In this document: positions 16,222 through 23,552 of the stretch, in pieces
Layout: each line of letters opens with the position of its first letter
How positions within the stretch are numbered: position 1 is the stretch's first letter
Source of the DNA: an uncultured Campylobacter sp.
Lineage (GTDB): Bacteria > Campylobacterota > Campylobacteria > Campylobacterales > Campylobacteraceae
Length of the DNA: 32,297 nt
Assembly (NCBI RefSeq): GCF_938045225.1
Contig: NZ_CALINL010000008.1
Span: 1 to 32,297, forward strand
Direction of reading: 5' to 3'
Notes under the pieces: model-generated
Told to the model about the DNA's origin: nothing
What the model saw: only the letters and a program-made list of their open reading frames with translations
Databases searched by the model: none
Program-made: the position numbers and the translations under genes

Positions 16222-16570
16222 GATTTTTTTCTTTTAGTATGTCGATAACCTTGATAAATGAGTCGAATTTGCTCTCTTTATCGCTTTTGAGTTCTATTAA
16301 CGTTTCGTTTTTTATCTCGTTTAGCTTTTCTTTTAAATTTTCCTCGGCGATTTTCTCTTCGCCTATAAAAAATTCATTATCTTTATTGATTAAAACGGCG
16401 ATTTTATCGTTTTCGTCTTGCTTTTTTTCTGCGCTTTCGCTGTTTGGCAGGTCGATTTTGATATGGCCCTGAGCGATAAAGGTAGAGATGCTAAGCACGA
16501 TGGCCAGCAAAACGAGCATAATATCTATGAGCGGGATTACGTTTAATCCCTCTTTTTTAGGCATTCTCAC
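16187..16570 (-). CDS. exbD: biopolymer transport protein ExbD
   Basis: Proton-motive-force component that couples ExbB to TonB. The 127-residue product has the standard plan: a short cytoplasmic N-terminus (MRMPKKEGLNVIPLIDIMLVLLAIVL) with the conserved Asp16 in the membrane helix, then a periplasmic domain with NKDNEFFIGEEKI and a C-terminal repeat of helix and strand. It overlaps exbB by 14 bases and tonB by 35 bases, so the three are one coupled operon. Confidence 0.94.
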   Translation of the reverse strand: MRMPKKEGLNVIPLIDIMLVLLAIVLSISTFIAQGHIKIDLPNSESAEKKQDENDKIAVLINKDNEFFIGEEKIAEENLKEKLNEIKNETLIELKSDKESKFDSFIKVIDILKEKNHENFAITTTTE

Positions 16571-16985
16571 GTGAAGCCTTGTATCGGTTTACTAAAACGT
16601 CCACTTTTCTCATAAATGCGTTGTAAATCATTAGCGTCGGTATCGCGACGATGAGGCCTAGCGCGGTTGCTTTTAGCGCGAGAGACAGGCCGACCATGAT
16701 GCTTTTAGTGTCGATGCCGCCGCTCATACCCATGTCGTAAAAGGTCACCATGATGCCCGCAACCGTACCCAAAAGTCCGATATACGGTGCATTTGAATAA
16801 ACTATATAAAGCGTTGTTAAATTTCTAGTTACGCTCTCTTCAAAGTCGTCTTGATTCTTGTAATTTTCAAATTTAACGTTTGCATAAAAGATCAAGCGCT
16901 CTATCGTGAGCCATACTACGACAAAGCTCATAAGCCCTAAAATACCGATGATAACGTAATCGACGTTGTGTTTGAGAAATTCCAT
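16557..16985 (-). CDS. exbB: biopolymer transport protein ExbB (TonB-system proton channel)
   Basis: MotA/TolQ/ExbB-family proton channel subunit. The 142-residue length is the short form found in epsilonproteobacteria. It has three membrane segments: YVIIGILGLMSFVVVWLTI near the N-terminus, then APYIGLLGTVAGIMVTFYDMG, which is the family signature, and SLALKATALGLIVAIPTLMIYNAF. AGAAGG stands before the ATG on the minus strand. It is first in the exbB-exbD-tonB operon. Confidence 0.94.
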   Translation of the reverse strand: MEFLKHNVDYVIIGILGLMSFVVVWLTIERLIFYANVKFENYKNQDDFEESVTRNLTTLYIVYSNAPYIGLLGTVAGIMVTFYDMGMSGGIDTKSIMVGLSLALKATALGLIVAIPTLMIYNAFMRKVDVLVNRYKASRENA

Positions 16986-17015
16986 TTAATGCCTTCTTAT
17001 AAAATTTGCGCGCCA

Positions 17016-17024
17016 ATTATATCA
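17016..17024 (-). promoter_or_regulatory. extended -10 promoter of exbB-exbD-tonB
   Basis: On the minus strand this reads TGATATAAT, a perfect extended -10, 31 bases upstream of exbB. The 6-1-6 inverted repeat at 17036-17048 lies directly upstream of it. Confidence 0.6.
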
Positions 17025-17035
17025 GATTATGGTAT

Positions 17036-17048
17036 TTATTGTCAATAA
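17036..17048. promoter_or_regulatory. candidate iron-responsive operator
   Basis: A perfect inverted repeat TTATTG-t-CAATAA between the divergent exbB operon and the TonB-dependent receptor gene, over the region upstream of the exbB -10. The AT-rich palindrome and its location suggest a Fur site. It does not clearly match the classical Fur consensus, so this is an inference from position. Confidence 0.35.
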
Positions 17049-17202
17049 CGAATAGGCAAGTAATATTTTATATAAATTTATCTAAAATTTAGTCTTAGGA
17101 TTGTAATATTCGTTTTCAAAAATTTTGGCAGGTTAAAGAAAACAAAATTTAAATGTTTTTCTAAATCGGCGCAAATTTTCGTAAATTTAAAGAGGAGAAA
17201 AA

Positions 17203-19200
17203 ATGAGTTTTAACAATGTTGCGAAAATCTCTTTCGTAGCGGCTCTGGCTATCGGCGCAAATGCCGCCGAGAACGTAACGCTAAGCGGCGTAGAGGTAAG
17301 CAGCACCGGCGGCGGCTACGGCGTAGACGACGTAAAAATAAGCACGAGAAACGCAGGTATACTAAAAGACGTCATGCGCGATATCCCGGGTGTTTACGTA
17401 GGCGGCACGAACGGCATGAACCAAAAAATCTACATGAGAGGCGTGAGCGACCGCGGCTTAAATATCACGATCGACGGCGCGAAACAAAATGGAAATACCT
17501 TTCACCACAACGCAGATCTACTAATCGACCCCGATCTGATCAAAGCCATCGACGTTGAGGTCGGCTCGCGCTCTGTTGTAAACGGCGCTGGGGCTCTGGG
17601 CGGTTCGGTAGCCTTTAGGACGGTGGATGCTAGAGATCTGCTAGAAGAGGGCGAAATCATCGGCGCCAAAATCAAAACGGGCTACGCCTCAAATAACGAC
17701 GAATTTTCGCAAGGACTTATGGTTTTTACCGCGCCGGTCGAGGGGCTTGACTTTTTAGCCGCGATAAACCACAAAGGCTACGACTACGGCAAGAGCGGTA
17801 ACGGTAAGAAAATCGGCGGCGACGGCAACGACCTTAGCTATCTTTTTAAGCTCGGATATAGCTTTTTAGATGCGCACAGGATATCGCTCTCTCACGAACA
17901 CAACCAATACAAGGGACTTTATCCGTTGAGGGCGGAGTTTGGCAGCTGGCATAGCGCCGATGCCGACCGTAAATACGAGCGCGATACGACGACGTTAAAG
18001 TACGAATTTACGCCGAGCGAACTGCTAAATCTAGACGTAACGGCGTATCATACGAAGCATCAGAGAATCGACGGTAGCAAATGGGGCGTAAAAACTAGAG
18101 GCCTAAGCGCGAAAGCAAAAACCGCGATAGAGACGGGCGACGTGACGCAAACGCTAAGATACGGCGCGGAGTACTACCACAGCGAGAACTTTAACAAACC
18201 GCAAAACAACCGTCCCGAAAAAGTAAACAACTACTCGTTTTACTTAGAGGACGCGATCAAATTTGCAGGCCTAACCGTGACTCCTGGCATCAGATACGAG
18301 CGCCACGAGCTAAAGACATATAACGGCACGGGCGCAAATATCGGCGGATACAAATACAAATTTGACGAATTTGCGCCGGCTTTAGCGCTTGATTACGAGT
18401 TTATGAAAGGGCTTGGCGTATTTGCCAGCTACGCTAAGGTATTTAGAGGACCGGACGTTATGGAGTCTATGCTAGCTAGCGGCGCTAGTAGGGGTACGGC
18501 GCTAGGATACAGAGCAAACCCTGATCTAAAGGCCACTACGGGCGATAGCTACGAGATCGGCGGACGCTATAAGGGCGAGTTTAGCGAAACGGGACACGTT
18601 AGCTTCGTAGCTAAATACTTTAAAACCAAATACAAAAATCTAATCGTAGATAATAACGCAGCAGGCGGGCGTGTAAATCCGGTGCTTTATAGGATTAACG
18701 CAGGCGGCGCGGATATCGACGGCATCGAGCTTTTGGCGAGGTTAAACCTCGATGCGCTAAGCTTAGGCGCTAGCTATACTCATCAAAAAGTAAGATATAA
18801 AGACCGCGTAAGAAACGGCAGCGGCGGCTACTACACGTCAAATATCATCGGCTACCGCGACCAGGGCGACAAATACACCTTTAACGCCGAGTATTCGATA
18901 AACGCTATCGATACGCTTGTGGGCTATAATCTTATTTATTTTGCCTCTAAAGACACGACGAGTGCTGGCAACGACGCGGCCGTGCATATCCCGAGCTACG
19001 CCGTGAGCGATATCTATCTCACTTATGCGCCAAGTGGCGGTAAATTTAAAGGACTTGAGATAAACGCGGGCGTTTATAACGTATTTAACAAAGCCTACGT
19101 CTCGCACTCTCAAAGAATAGCCCAGTACACGGGCGATGCAAACGCGATCGACTGGGAGCCGGGCAGAAACTTTAAGGTTAACGTCTCTTATAAATTTTAA
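17203..19200 (+). CDS. TonB-dependent outer-membrane receptor, probably haem or siderophore type
   Basis: The 665-residue product begins with a signal peptide (MSFNNVAKISFVAALAIGANA). The mature N-terminus carries a TonB-box-like VTLSGVEV. The plug domain (about 45-150) has LKDVMRDIPGVYVGGTNGMNQKIYMRGVSDRGLNITIDGAKQ and an HHN motif, and ends in GALGGSVAFRTVDA. The barrel finishes in the typical aromatic terminus VNVSYKF. FRGP at 414-417 and NPDL at 439-442 resemble the FRAP and NPDL/NPNL marks of haem receptors. No His stands between them, so the substrate stays open. GAGGAG precedes the ATG. It is divergent from exbB-exbD-tonB, which would energise it. Confidence 0.9.
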   Translation: MSFNNVAKISFVAALAIGANAAENVTLSGVEVSSTGGGYGVDDVKISTRNAGILKDVMRDIPGVYVGGTNGMNQKIYMRGVSDRGLNITIDGAKQNGNTFHHNADLLIDPDLIKAIDVEVGSRSVVNGAGALGGSVAFRTVDARDLLEEGEIIGAKIKTGYASNNDEFSQGLMVFTAPVEGLDFLAAINHKGYDYGKSGNGKKIGGDGNDLSYLFKLGYSFLDAHRISLSHEHNQYKGLYPLRAEFGSWHSADADRKYERDTTTLKYEFTPSELLNLDVTAYHTKHQRIDGSKWGVKTRGLSAKAKTAIETGDVTQTLRYGAEYYHSENFNKPQNNRPEKVNNYSFYLEDAIKFAGLTVTPGIRYERHELKTYNGTGANIGGYKYKFDEFAPALALDYEFMKGLGVFASYAKVFRGPDVMESMLASGASRGTALGYRANPDLKATTGDSYEIGGRYKGEFSETGHVSFVAKYFKTKYKNLIVDNNAAGGRVNPVLYRINAGGADIDGIELLARLNLDALSLGASYTHQKVRYKDRVRNGSGGYYTSNIIGYRDQGDKYTFNAEYSINAIDTLVGYNLIYFASKDTTSAGNDAAVHIPSYAVSDIYLTYAPSGGKFKGLEINAGVYNVFNKAYVSHSQRIAQYTGDANAIDWEPGRNFKVNVSYKF

Positions 19201-19225
19201 TTTTTACTCTAAACTTACGCTTCCG

Positions 19226-19252
19226 GGGGCTTAAATTTAAGCCCCTTTTTTA
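19226..19252 (+). terminator. strong terminator after the TonB-dependent receptor gene
   Basis: A perfect self-complementary stretch (19226-19245, arms GGGGCTTAAA and TTTAAGCCCC) followed directly by a run of seven T. This is a classical Rho-independent terminator 25 bases after the stop codon. Confidence 0.85.
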
Positions 19253-19470
19253 TATCTTTTATCAAATTTACTCAAATTTAGCGTTGTTTCTTTTTTGCTA
19301 TTTGCGGCAAAGGATTATTGTTTTAATACGCTGAAATTTACGTAGCTTTAGCCAAGCGAGTAAAATTTACTGCATATCGTAAAGGTAAATTTGCAGAGTT
19401 AAATTTATGAGCACGCTGCGTCAAATTTAACGGATAGTTTTAAATTTGCATTTTTAAGATGCGGGTTTTT

Positions 19471-19491
19471 GGGGGAGGGGAGGGAGGGGGG
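19471..19491 (+). other. G-quadruplex motif
   Basis: Four runs of G (5, 4, 3 and 6 bases) separated by single A residues, with an additional GGG at 19463-19465. Single-base loops with runs of three or more G predict a very stable parallel G-quadruplex. It stands between two convergent genes and outside any reading frame. The remainder of 19201-19579 holds only terminators and AAATTT-rich sequence. Confidence 0.8.
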
Positions 19492-19504
19492 TAAATCTAG
19501 AAGC

Positions 19505-19530
19505 AAAAAAGCGAGCCGAATTTGGCTCGC
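19505..19530 (-). terminator. terminator of the prfB-Sel1 operon
   Basis: A 7-bp stem (gcgagcc at 19511-19517, ggctcgc at 19524-19530) with a 6-base loop. On the minus strand it is followed by TTTTTT (19505-19510). It lies 49 bases beyond the Sel1 gene. Confidence 0.8.
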
Positions 19531-19536
19531 CGTAGT

Positions 19537-19569
19537 AAATTTAACGCCGAATTTAAAGGCGTTAAATTT
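19537..19569 (-). terminator. second hairpin in tandem with the terminator
   Basis: A 12-bp perfect stem (19537-19548 with 19558-19569, core aacgcc/ggcgtt) and a 9-base loop, placed between the Sel1 stop codon and the T-run hairpin. It has no T-run of its own. It may aid termination or protect the 3' end. Confidence 0.55.
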
Positions 19570-19579
19570 GATGTTTTTA

Positions 19580-20188
19580 TTAGCGTTTTCTGCCCATTCT
19601 TTTTAGATTGTCGCATGCGGATGTATCGCCGCTAAAGCACGCCGAGCGGTAGATACTTCTGGCTTTTGACTCGTCCTGCGCTACGCCTAGTCCGTGTTCG
19701 TAGAGGACCGCAGTATTCGTGCAGCACGGTACGTCGCCTAGTTTGCAGCCTCTATCGTAGGCCGACATGGCGTTTGCGTAGTCCGGTTCTTTGCCGTCGA
19801 TTGCTGAGCGGTAAAACTCGCCTAAGTAGTAGCAAGAGTATGCCCCGCCGTTCGTGCATGAGGCGCTATAGATTTCAAGTGCTTTGTTTGCGTCTTTGCT
19901 CACGCCAAGGCCGGTTTGGTACATGTTGGCGAGGTTTGTGCAGGCGGCTTGATAGTTATTTTTGCACGCTCTTTCATAGTATTTTAGAGCGGTTTTATGA
20001 TCTTGCAAATTTTGATAACTAATGGCAAGATCGTTGCACGCGGAGTAGTTGCCGCTTTCGCATTTGGGTTTTAGTACTTCTATGGCGCGTTTGTTAAAAT
20101 CGTAGTCGGGGTTGTCGTTAGGTCCGCCGCTTGAAGCTGCGCATCCTACAAACAAAAGCCCGATAAAGGCAAGAAGTAAATTCCTCAT
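19580..20188 (-). CDS. cysteine-rich Sel1-repeat lipoprotein (Hcp-like)
   Basis: The N-terminus MRNLLLAFIGLLFVGCAASS is a lipoprotein signal with the lipobox LFVGC (Cys16). The mature part is a chain of about 36-residue Sel1-like repeats. Each contains a Cys pair six to eight residues apart (CESGNYSAC, CKNNYQAAC, CTNGGAYSC, CKLGDVPCC, CFSGDTSAC), the pattern of Helicobacter cysteine-rich Hcp proteins, in which the pairs form disulfides. YYERACKNNY, MYQTGLGVSKDANKALEIY and LYEHGLGVAQDESKARSIY are clear Sel1 consensus pieces. It is the last gene of the prfB operon, 21 bases after the RclA-like gene. Its role is not known; protein-protein binding in the periplasm is typical. Confidence 0.88.
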   Translation of the reverse strand: MRNLLLAFIGLLFVGCAASSGGPNDNPDYDFNKRAIEVLKPKCESGNYSACNDLAISYQNLQDHKTALKYYERACKNNYQAACTNLANMYQTGLGVSKDANKALEIYSASCTNGGAYSCYYLGEFYRSAIDGKEPDYANAMSAYDRGCKLGDVPCCTNTAVLYEHGLGVAQDESKARSIYRSACFSGDTSACDNLKRMGRKR

Positions 20189-20209
20189 TTTTTATCCTTT
20201 CCGTCGTTT

Positions 20210-21553
20210 TTAAAATTGTCCAAAGAGGTCGTTTAGCGCTTCGCTGATACTAGGGTGGGTGAAAATCTGATTTTTAAAGAAATCGGCACCCGCTCCTAGA
20301 GCCATTGCGATGGCGATTTCGTTGATAAGCTCGTTTGCGTAAACGCAGTGAAATGCCGCGCCTAAAATTTTGCCGCTTTTTGCCTCCACGATCGCTTTTA
20401 AAAAGCCCGTTTCGTTGCCGACTACCTTTGCGCCCGGGACGGCTGCGAGCGGGAGTTTTAGGACTTTAAAGTCTAAATTTTGCGCCATGGCTCGTTTTTC
20501 GCTTAGTCCGATGCTAGCTAGCGGGGTCTCGGTAAAAAGGGCGCTAGCATGAGGCGAGCGGTTTAGCGTGCTACGTTTGCCTGCGCCAAAAAGCTTGTTA
20601 AAAACGATACGAAAATCATCTAGGCTCGTATACGTGAAAAGCTCGCCGCCGCGAACGTCGCCTACCGCGTAGATATGCGGCTGGGCGGTTTGTAAAAACT
20701 CGTTTACAAGCACGTTTCCTTTGGCGTCCGTTTGTACGCCGGCCGCGCTCAAATTTAGCTCCGCAGTCGCCGCTACGCGCCCCGTCGCTAGTAAAAACGC
20801 GTCCGCGTCAAGGCTCTTTGTCTCGCCGTTTTGGGTAAAATTTAGCGTGCTATCTTTTAAATTTTTAACTTCGCAGCCCTCTAAAATCTCTATCCCTTGC
20901 GTCTCAAGCAGGTTTTTTACGCTCTCTCTTACGTCATCGTCCTCGTTTTTTAACACGCCTGAGCGAGCTACGATAGTGACTTTTGAGCCAAACTCGGCAA
21001 ACATCGAGGCAAACTCCAGCCCGATGTACCCGCCGCCCACGACTACTAGGCGTTTTGGAAGCGTTTTTAGATTTAAAATCCCCGTGCTGTCGTAAGCCAA
21101 ATTTGAACTAACCTCAAAGCTTGGTTTTTGGTTAACCGAGCCTGTATTTATAACGATAGTTGGCGCGGTAAGCAGGCTTTTTGAGCCGTCTGCGGCCGCG
21201 ACTTCTACGCTATTTTTATCTATAAATTTAGCCGTGCCGTTTATCACGTCGACGTTTGCGTTGCCGTCAAGCATCGCGAAATTTTTGGCTCTAAGCGCGG
21301 AGATTAGCTTGTCTTTCTTTTCGACGCTAAGCGCGAAATACTCGCCTGCGACGTTATTGTTGACGTATTTTGCCTCTTTGCTTAAATTTACTAGCTTTTT
21401 AGTCGGGATGCAGCCGACGTTTATGCACGTGCCGCCGTACATCTGCGCCGATTTTTCGATCACGGCGACCTTTTTGCCTAAATTTGCGGCTTTTGCGGCG
21501 AGAGTTTTGCCGGCCTTGCCAAAGCCGATGACTATGATATCGTAGTTTTTCAT
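20210..21553 (-). CDS. rclA: RclA-like pyridine nucleotide-disulfide oxidoreductase
   Basis: FAD-dependent reductase of the glutathione reductase/mercuric reductase class. The FAD motif GFGKAG is at residues 10-15, the redox pair Cys43/Cys48 is in YGGTCINVGCIPTKKL, and a second dinucleotide site is VVVGGGYIGLEFASMFAEFGSKVTI. The ending FTHPSISEALNDLF carries the His of the dimer partner. From memory the closest sequence is E. coli RclA, which shares IGFGKAGKTLA, the AMYGGTCIN region, FTYxSLDDxRIV, GKRST and QIFTHPSxSExLNDLF. RclA defends against reactive chlorine and can reduce Cu(II). The match is by recall and eye; a role in oxidative defence is an inference. It overlaps the preceding gene by four bases. 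Confidence 0.82.
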   Translation of the reverse strand: MKNYDIIVIGFGKAGKTLAAKAANLGKKVAVIEKSAQMYGGTCINVGCIPTKKLVNLSKEAKYVNNNVAGEYFALSVEKKDKLISALRAKNFAMLDGNANVDVINGTAKFIDKNSVEVAAADGSKSLLTAPTIVINTGSVNQKPSFEVSSNLAYDSTGILNLKTLPKRLVVVGGGYIGLEFASMFAEFGSKVTIVARSGVLKNEDDDVRESVKNLLETQGIEILEGCEVKNLKDSTLNFTQNGETKSLDADAFLLATGRVAATAELNLSAAGVQTDAKGNVLVNEFLQTAQPHIYAVGDVRGGELFTYTSLDDFRIVFNKLFGAGKRSTLNRSPHASALFTETPLASIGLSEKRAMAQNLDFKVLKLPLAAVPGAKVVGNETGFLKAIVEAKSGKILGAAFHCVYANELINEIAIAMALGAGADFFKNQIFTHPSISEALNDLFGQF

Positions 21554-21867
21554 ATGTTTTTTCCTAGTATGTAGTGAGTATTTTCATTTACTCTTTTTAT
21601 GCTTATTTTGTTCTTTTCAGCCCAGTTTTCGATCACGTTTAGCGCGTCGCTTTGCGCGTCAGGCGTTTTGCCTGCGTTTTTTATCTTAAACACGTCCTCG
21701 CTACCGCTCATCGCGACGAAGCTACCGAGCGGTTTTAGGTGGTCGTTTAGCGTGATAATACTGCTTAAATTTAACCCGTCGCAGTTGTTTAGGATGCGCT
21801 TAACCTGAGCGATGGTCGCGTCGTTTTCGTTATAGCCTAGTTGGTTTAAAAGAGCCGAAATTTCCAT
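21550..21867 (-). CDS. small protein of unknown function
   Basis: The 105-residue soluble protein has no signal peptide, no membrane helix and no Cys pair in a metal-like pattern. I do not recognise its family. It opens with MEISALLNQLGYNENDATIAQVKRIL, which looks helical, and then has a mixed domain with SFVAMSGSEDVFKIKNAG. AAAGGA precedes the ATG. It sits 11 bases after prfB and overlaps the RclA-like gene by four bases, so it is co-translated with both. Confidence 0.7.
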   Translation of the reverse strand: MEISALLNQLGYNENDATIAQVKRILNNCDGLNLSSIITLNDHLKPLGSFVAMSGSEDVFKIKNAGKTPDAQSDALNVIENWAEKNKISIKRVNENTHYILGKNI

Positions 21868-21878
21868 ATTTTTCCTTT

Positions 21879-22979
21879 CTAGTTTATGCTTTTTTGACTT
21901 ACCAAAACGCCCTCGATGAGTTTTTTTATGTCGCCGTCTAGTATTGCGTCGGTTTGGCTATACGCCTCTCCGCTGCGGTTGTCTTTGACCTGTTGATACG
22001 GGAAAAGCACGTAGGAGCGGATCTGATGGCCCCAGCCGATCTCGCTTTTTTCGATGCTGCCTGCGGCTTCTTGCTGCTTCATTAGCTCTAGCTCATACAG
22101 GCGCGATTTTAGCATTTTCATCGCAGTGGCTTTGTTTTTGTGCTGGCTACGGTCGTTTTGACACTGCACGACGATGCCGGTAGGAGCGTGAGTGATGCGT
22201 ACGGCAGACTCGGTTTTGTTTACGTGCTGACCGCCCGCTCCGCCTGCGCGGTAGGTGTCGATTTTTAGATCTTTTTCGTCGATTTCTATCTCGATGTCGT
22301 CGTCGATCTCCGGGCTTACCATTACGCTAGTAAAGCTCGTGTGTCGGCGACCCGCGCTATCAAACGGACTGGTTCGTACTAAGCGGTGGATGCCGTTTTC
22401 GGCCTTTAGATAGCCGTAGGCGTTTACGCCTTTGACGATAAAACTCACGTCTTTTAGCCCCGCTTCTTCGCCCTCTTGGAAGTCCAGGGTTTCGACCTTA
22501 AAGCCCTCGCGCTCGCAAAAGCGCAGATACATGCGGTATAGCATGCTCGCCCAGTCGTTACTCTCCGTGCCGCCCGCGCCGGGATGGATAGTGACGATGG
22601 CGTTTTTGCCGTCATCCTCGCCGCTAAGCAGCATAGAAATCTCTAAATTTACTATCTTATCCTCAAGCTCGTCCGCCTCGGCAAAGAGCGAATTTATCGT
22701 CTCTTCGTCATTTTCAGAGTTTGCCAGCTCGTATAGATCCTTTGCGTCGTCTACGGCGCTTTTGGCGTTTAGGAAGTTATTTAAGATATTTGAAATTTTA
22801 GTTTTTTCCTTGCCGATTGCGCCCGCTTTTGCGATATCTTGCCAGAAATTTTGATCGTTTTCTAGCTCCTCGATCTCTTTTAGGCGAGCTTTGATGCTCT
22901 CAGGCTTTACGACGCCAGCGATATTTTCTACTTTCGTGTTTAGGGTTTTTAGAAGTTCCGTGTATTCGTAATTATCCAA
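21879..22979 (-). CDS. prfB: peptide chain release factor 2
   Basis: Recognises UGA and UAA stop codons and triggers release of the finished protein. The stop-codon reading motif SPF is at residues 204-206 (RTSPFDSAGRRHTSF) and the catalytic GGQ at 249-251 (AGGAGGQHVNKTESAVRITH). The length is 366. The frame is continuous, so the autoregulatory in-frame UGA frameshift near codon 26 of E. coli prfB is absent. The start is TTG with AAAAGG upstream. It leads the operon prfB - unknown - RclA-like - Sel1. Confidence 0.95.
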   Translation of the reverse strand: MDNYEYTELLKTLNTKVENIAGVVKPESIKARLKEIEELENDQNFWQDIAKAGAIGKEKTKISNILNNFLNAKSAVDDAKDLYELANSENDEETINSLFAEADELEDKIVNLEISMLLSGEDDGKNAIVTIHPGAGGTESNDWASMLYRMYLRFCEREGFKVETLDFQEGEEAGLKDVSFIVKGVNAYGYLKAENGIHRLVRTSPFDSAGRRHTSFTSVMVSPEIDDDIEIEIDEKDLKIDTYRAGGAGGQHVNKTESAVRITHAPTGIVVQCQNDRSQHKNKATAMKMLKSRLYELELMKQQEAAGSIEKSEIGWGHQIRSYVLFPYQQVKDNRSGEAYSQTDAILDGDIKKLIEGVLVSQKSIN

Positions 22980-23011
22980 AATTTAAGACCTTTTTTGTGC
23001 TTTTTGGCGTG

Positions 23012-23020
23012 ATTATAACA
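23012..23020 (-). promoter_or_regulatory. extended -10 promoter of the prfB operon
   Basis: On the minus strand this reads TGTTATAAT, a consensus extended -10, 33 bases upstream of the prfB start. It lies after the end of the small gene at 23039, so prfB need not depend on the upstream yqjD-like operon. Confidence 0.65.
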
Positions 23021-23038
23021 TATTTGGATTAAGGTTGT

Positions 23039-23275
23039 TTATAAAATTTTATTTAGAGTAGGTATTATGAAATGTTTATCTATTATGGATATCAAGGCCT
23101 GCTTAATATTGCCTCGATTGATTAGGCTGAGTTCTGTTGAAAAGTTTGGTAGTGGGTCATTTAGTAATAAATTTAGTTTAGCCTCTTCGAGTTTTAGCTT
23201 TTTTTTATCTGTGTTTTTGTTCTCTAGCATCGATACCACTAGTCTTAGCTTTTCTTTTGTTATATCACTTTGCAC
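23039..23275 (-). CDS. small protein of unknown function, third gene of a yqjD/yqjE-like operon
   Basis: The 78-residue product is a charged helix-rich protein (ITKEKLRLVVSMLENKNTDKKKLKLEEAKLNLLLND) with a less polar C-terminus. I recognise no domain. The GTG start has AAGG about eight bases upstream and overlaps the preceding gene by 11 bases. In enterobacteria yqjD and yqjE are followed by a small basic gene, yqjK, and this gene holds the same place, but sequence relation is not shown. Confidence 0.55.
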   Translation of the reverse strand: MQSDITKEKLRLVVSMLENKNTDKKKLKLEEAKLNLLLNDPLPNFSTELSLINRGNIKQALISIIDKHFIIPTLNKIL

Positions 23276-23552
23276 GGAATACCTTGTATACTATAATCGA
23301 AGATAAAAAAGCTACAGCAGAGCAGGCAAAATACGCCCAAATTTCTCCGATAGTTTTTTCAAGGAGCGTGTGTAGCCCCAGTAAGAAAAATACCAAACCT
23401 ATAATGCAGATTACGCTAGTTATCGTATTTAATAAAACCGAATTGGCACTCCTTAAAAAAGAGCACCTAATGTCGTCGGCTTGAGCATCTACTAGCTCAA
23501 CCACGGATACTATAAATTCAGATATGCCTGCCATTATTTTTTTATCAACCAA
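23265..23552 (-). CDS. holin-superfamily/YqjE-like membrane protein
   Basis: The 95-residue product has a soluble N-terminal third (ISEFIVSVVELVDAQADDIRCSF), two membrane helices (about residues 40-62 and 69-89) and a short basic tail. This is the layout of YqjE and the 'phage holin family' proteins found next to YqjD-like genes. The start overlaps the yqjD-like gene by 19 bases. No phage gene is nearby, so a cellular membrane role is more likely than lysis. Confidence 0.65.
   Translation of the reverse strand: MVDKKIMAGISEFIVSVVELVDAQADDIRCSFLRSANSVLLNTITSVICIIGLVFFLLGLHTLLEKTIGEIWAYFACSAVAFLSSIIVYKVFRAK

Noticed and set aside
23265..23552. Phage lysis cassette or prophage remnant
   Set aside because: Apart from the holin-like protein there is no endolysin, integrase, capsid or tail gene; the neighbours fit the cellular yqjD/yqjE pattern.
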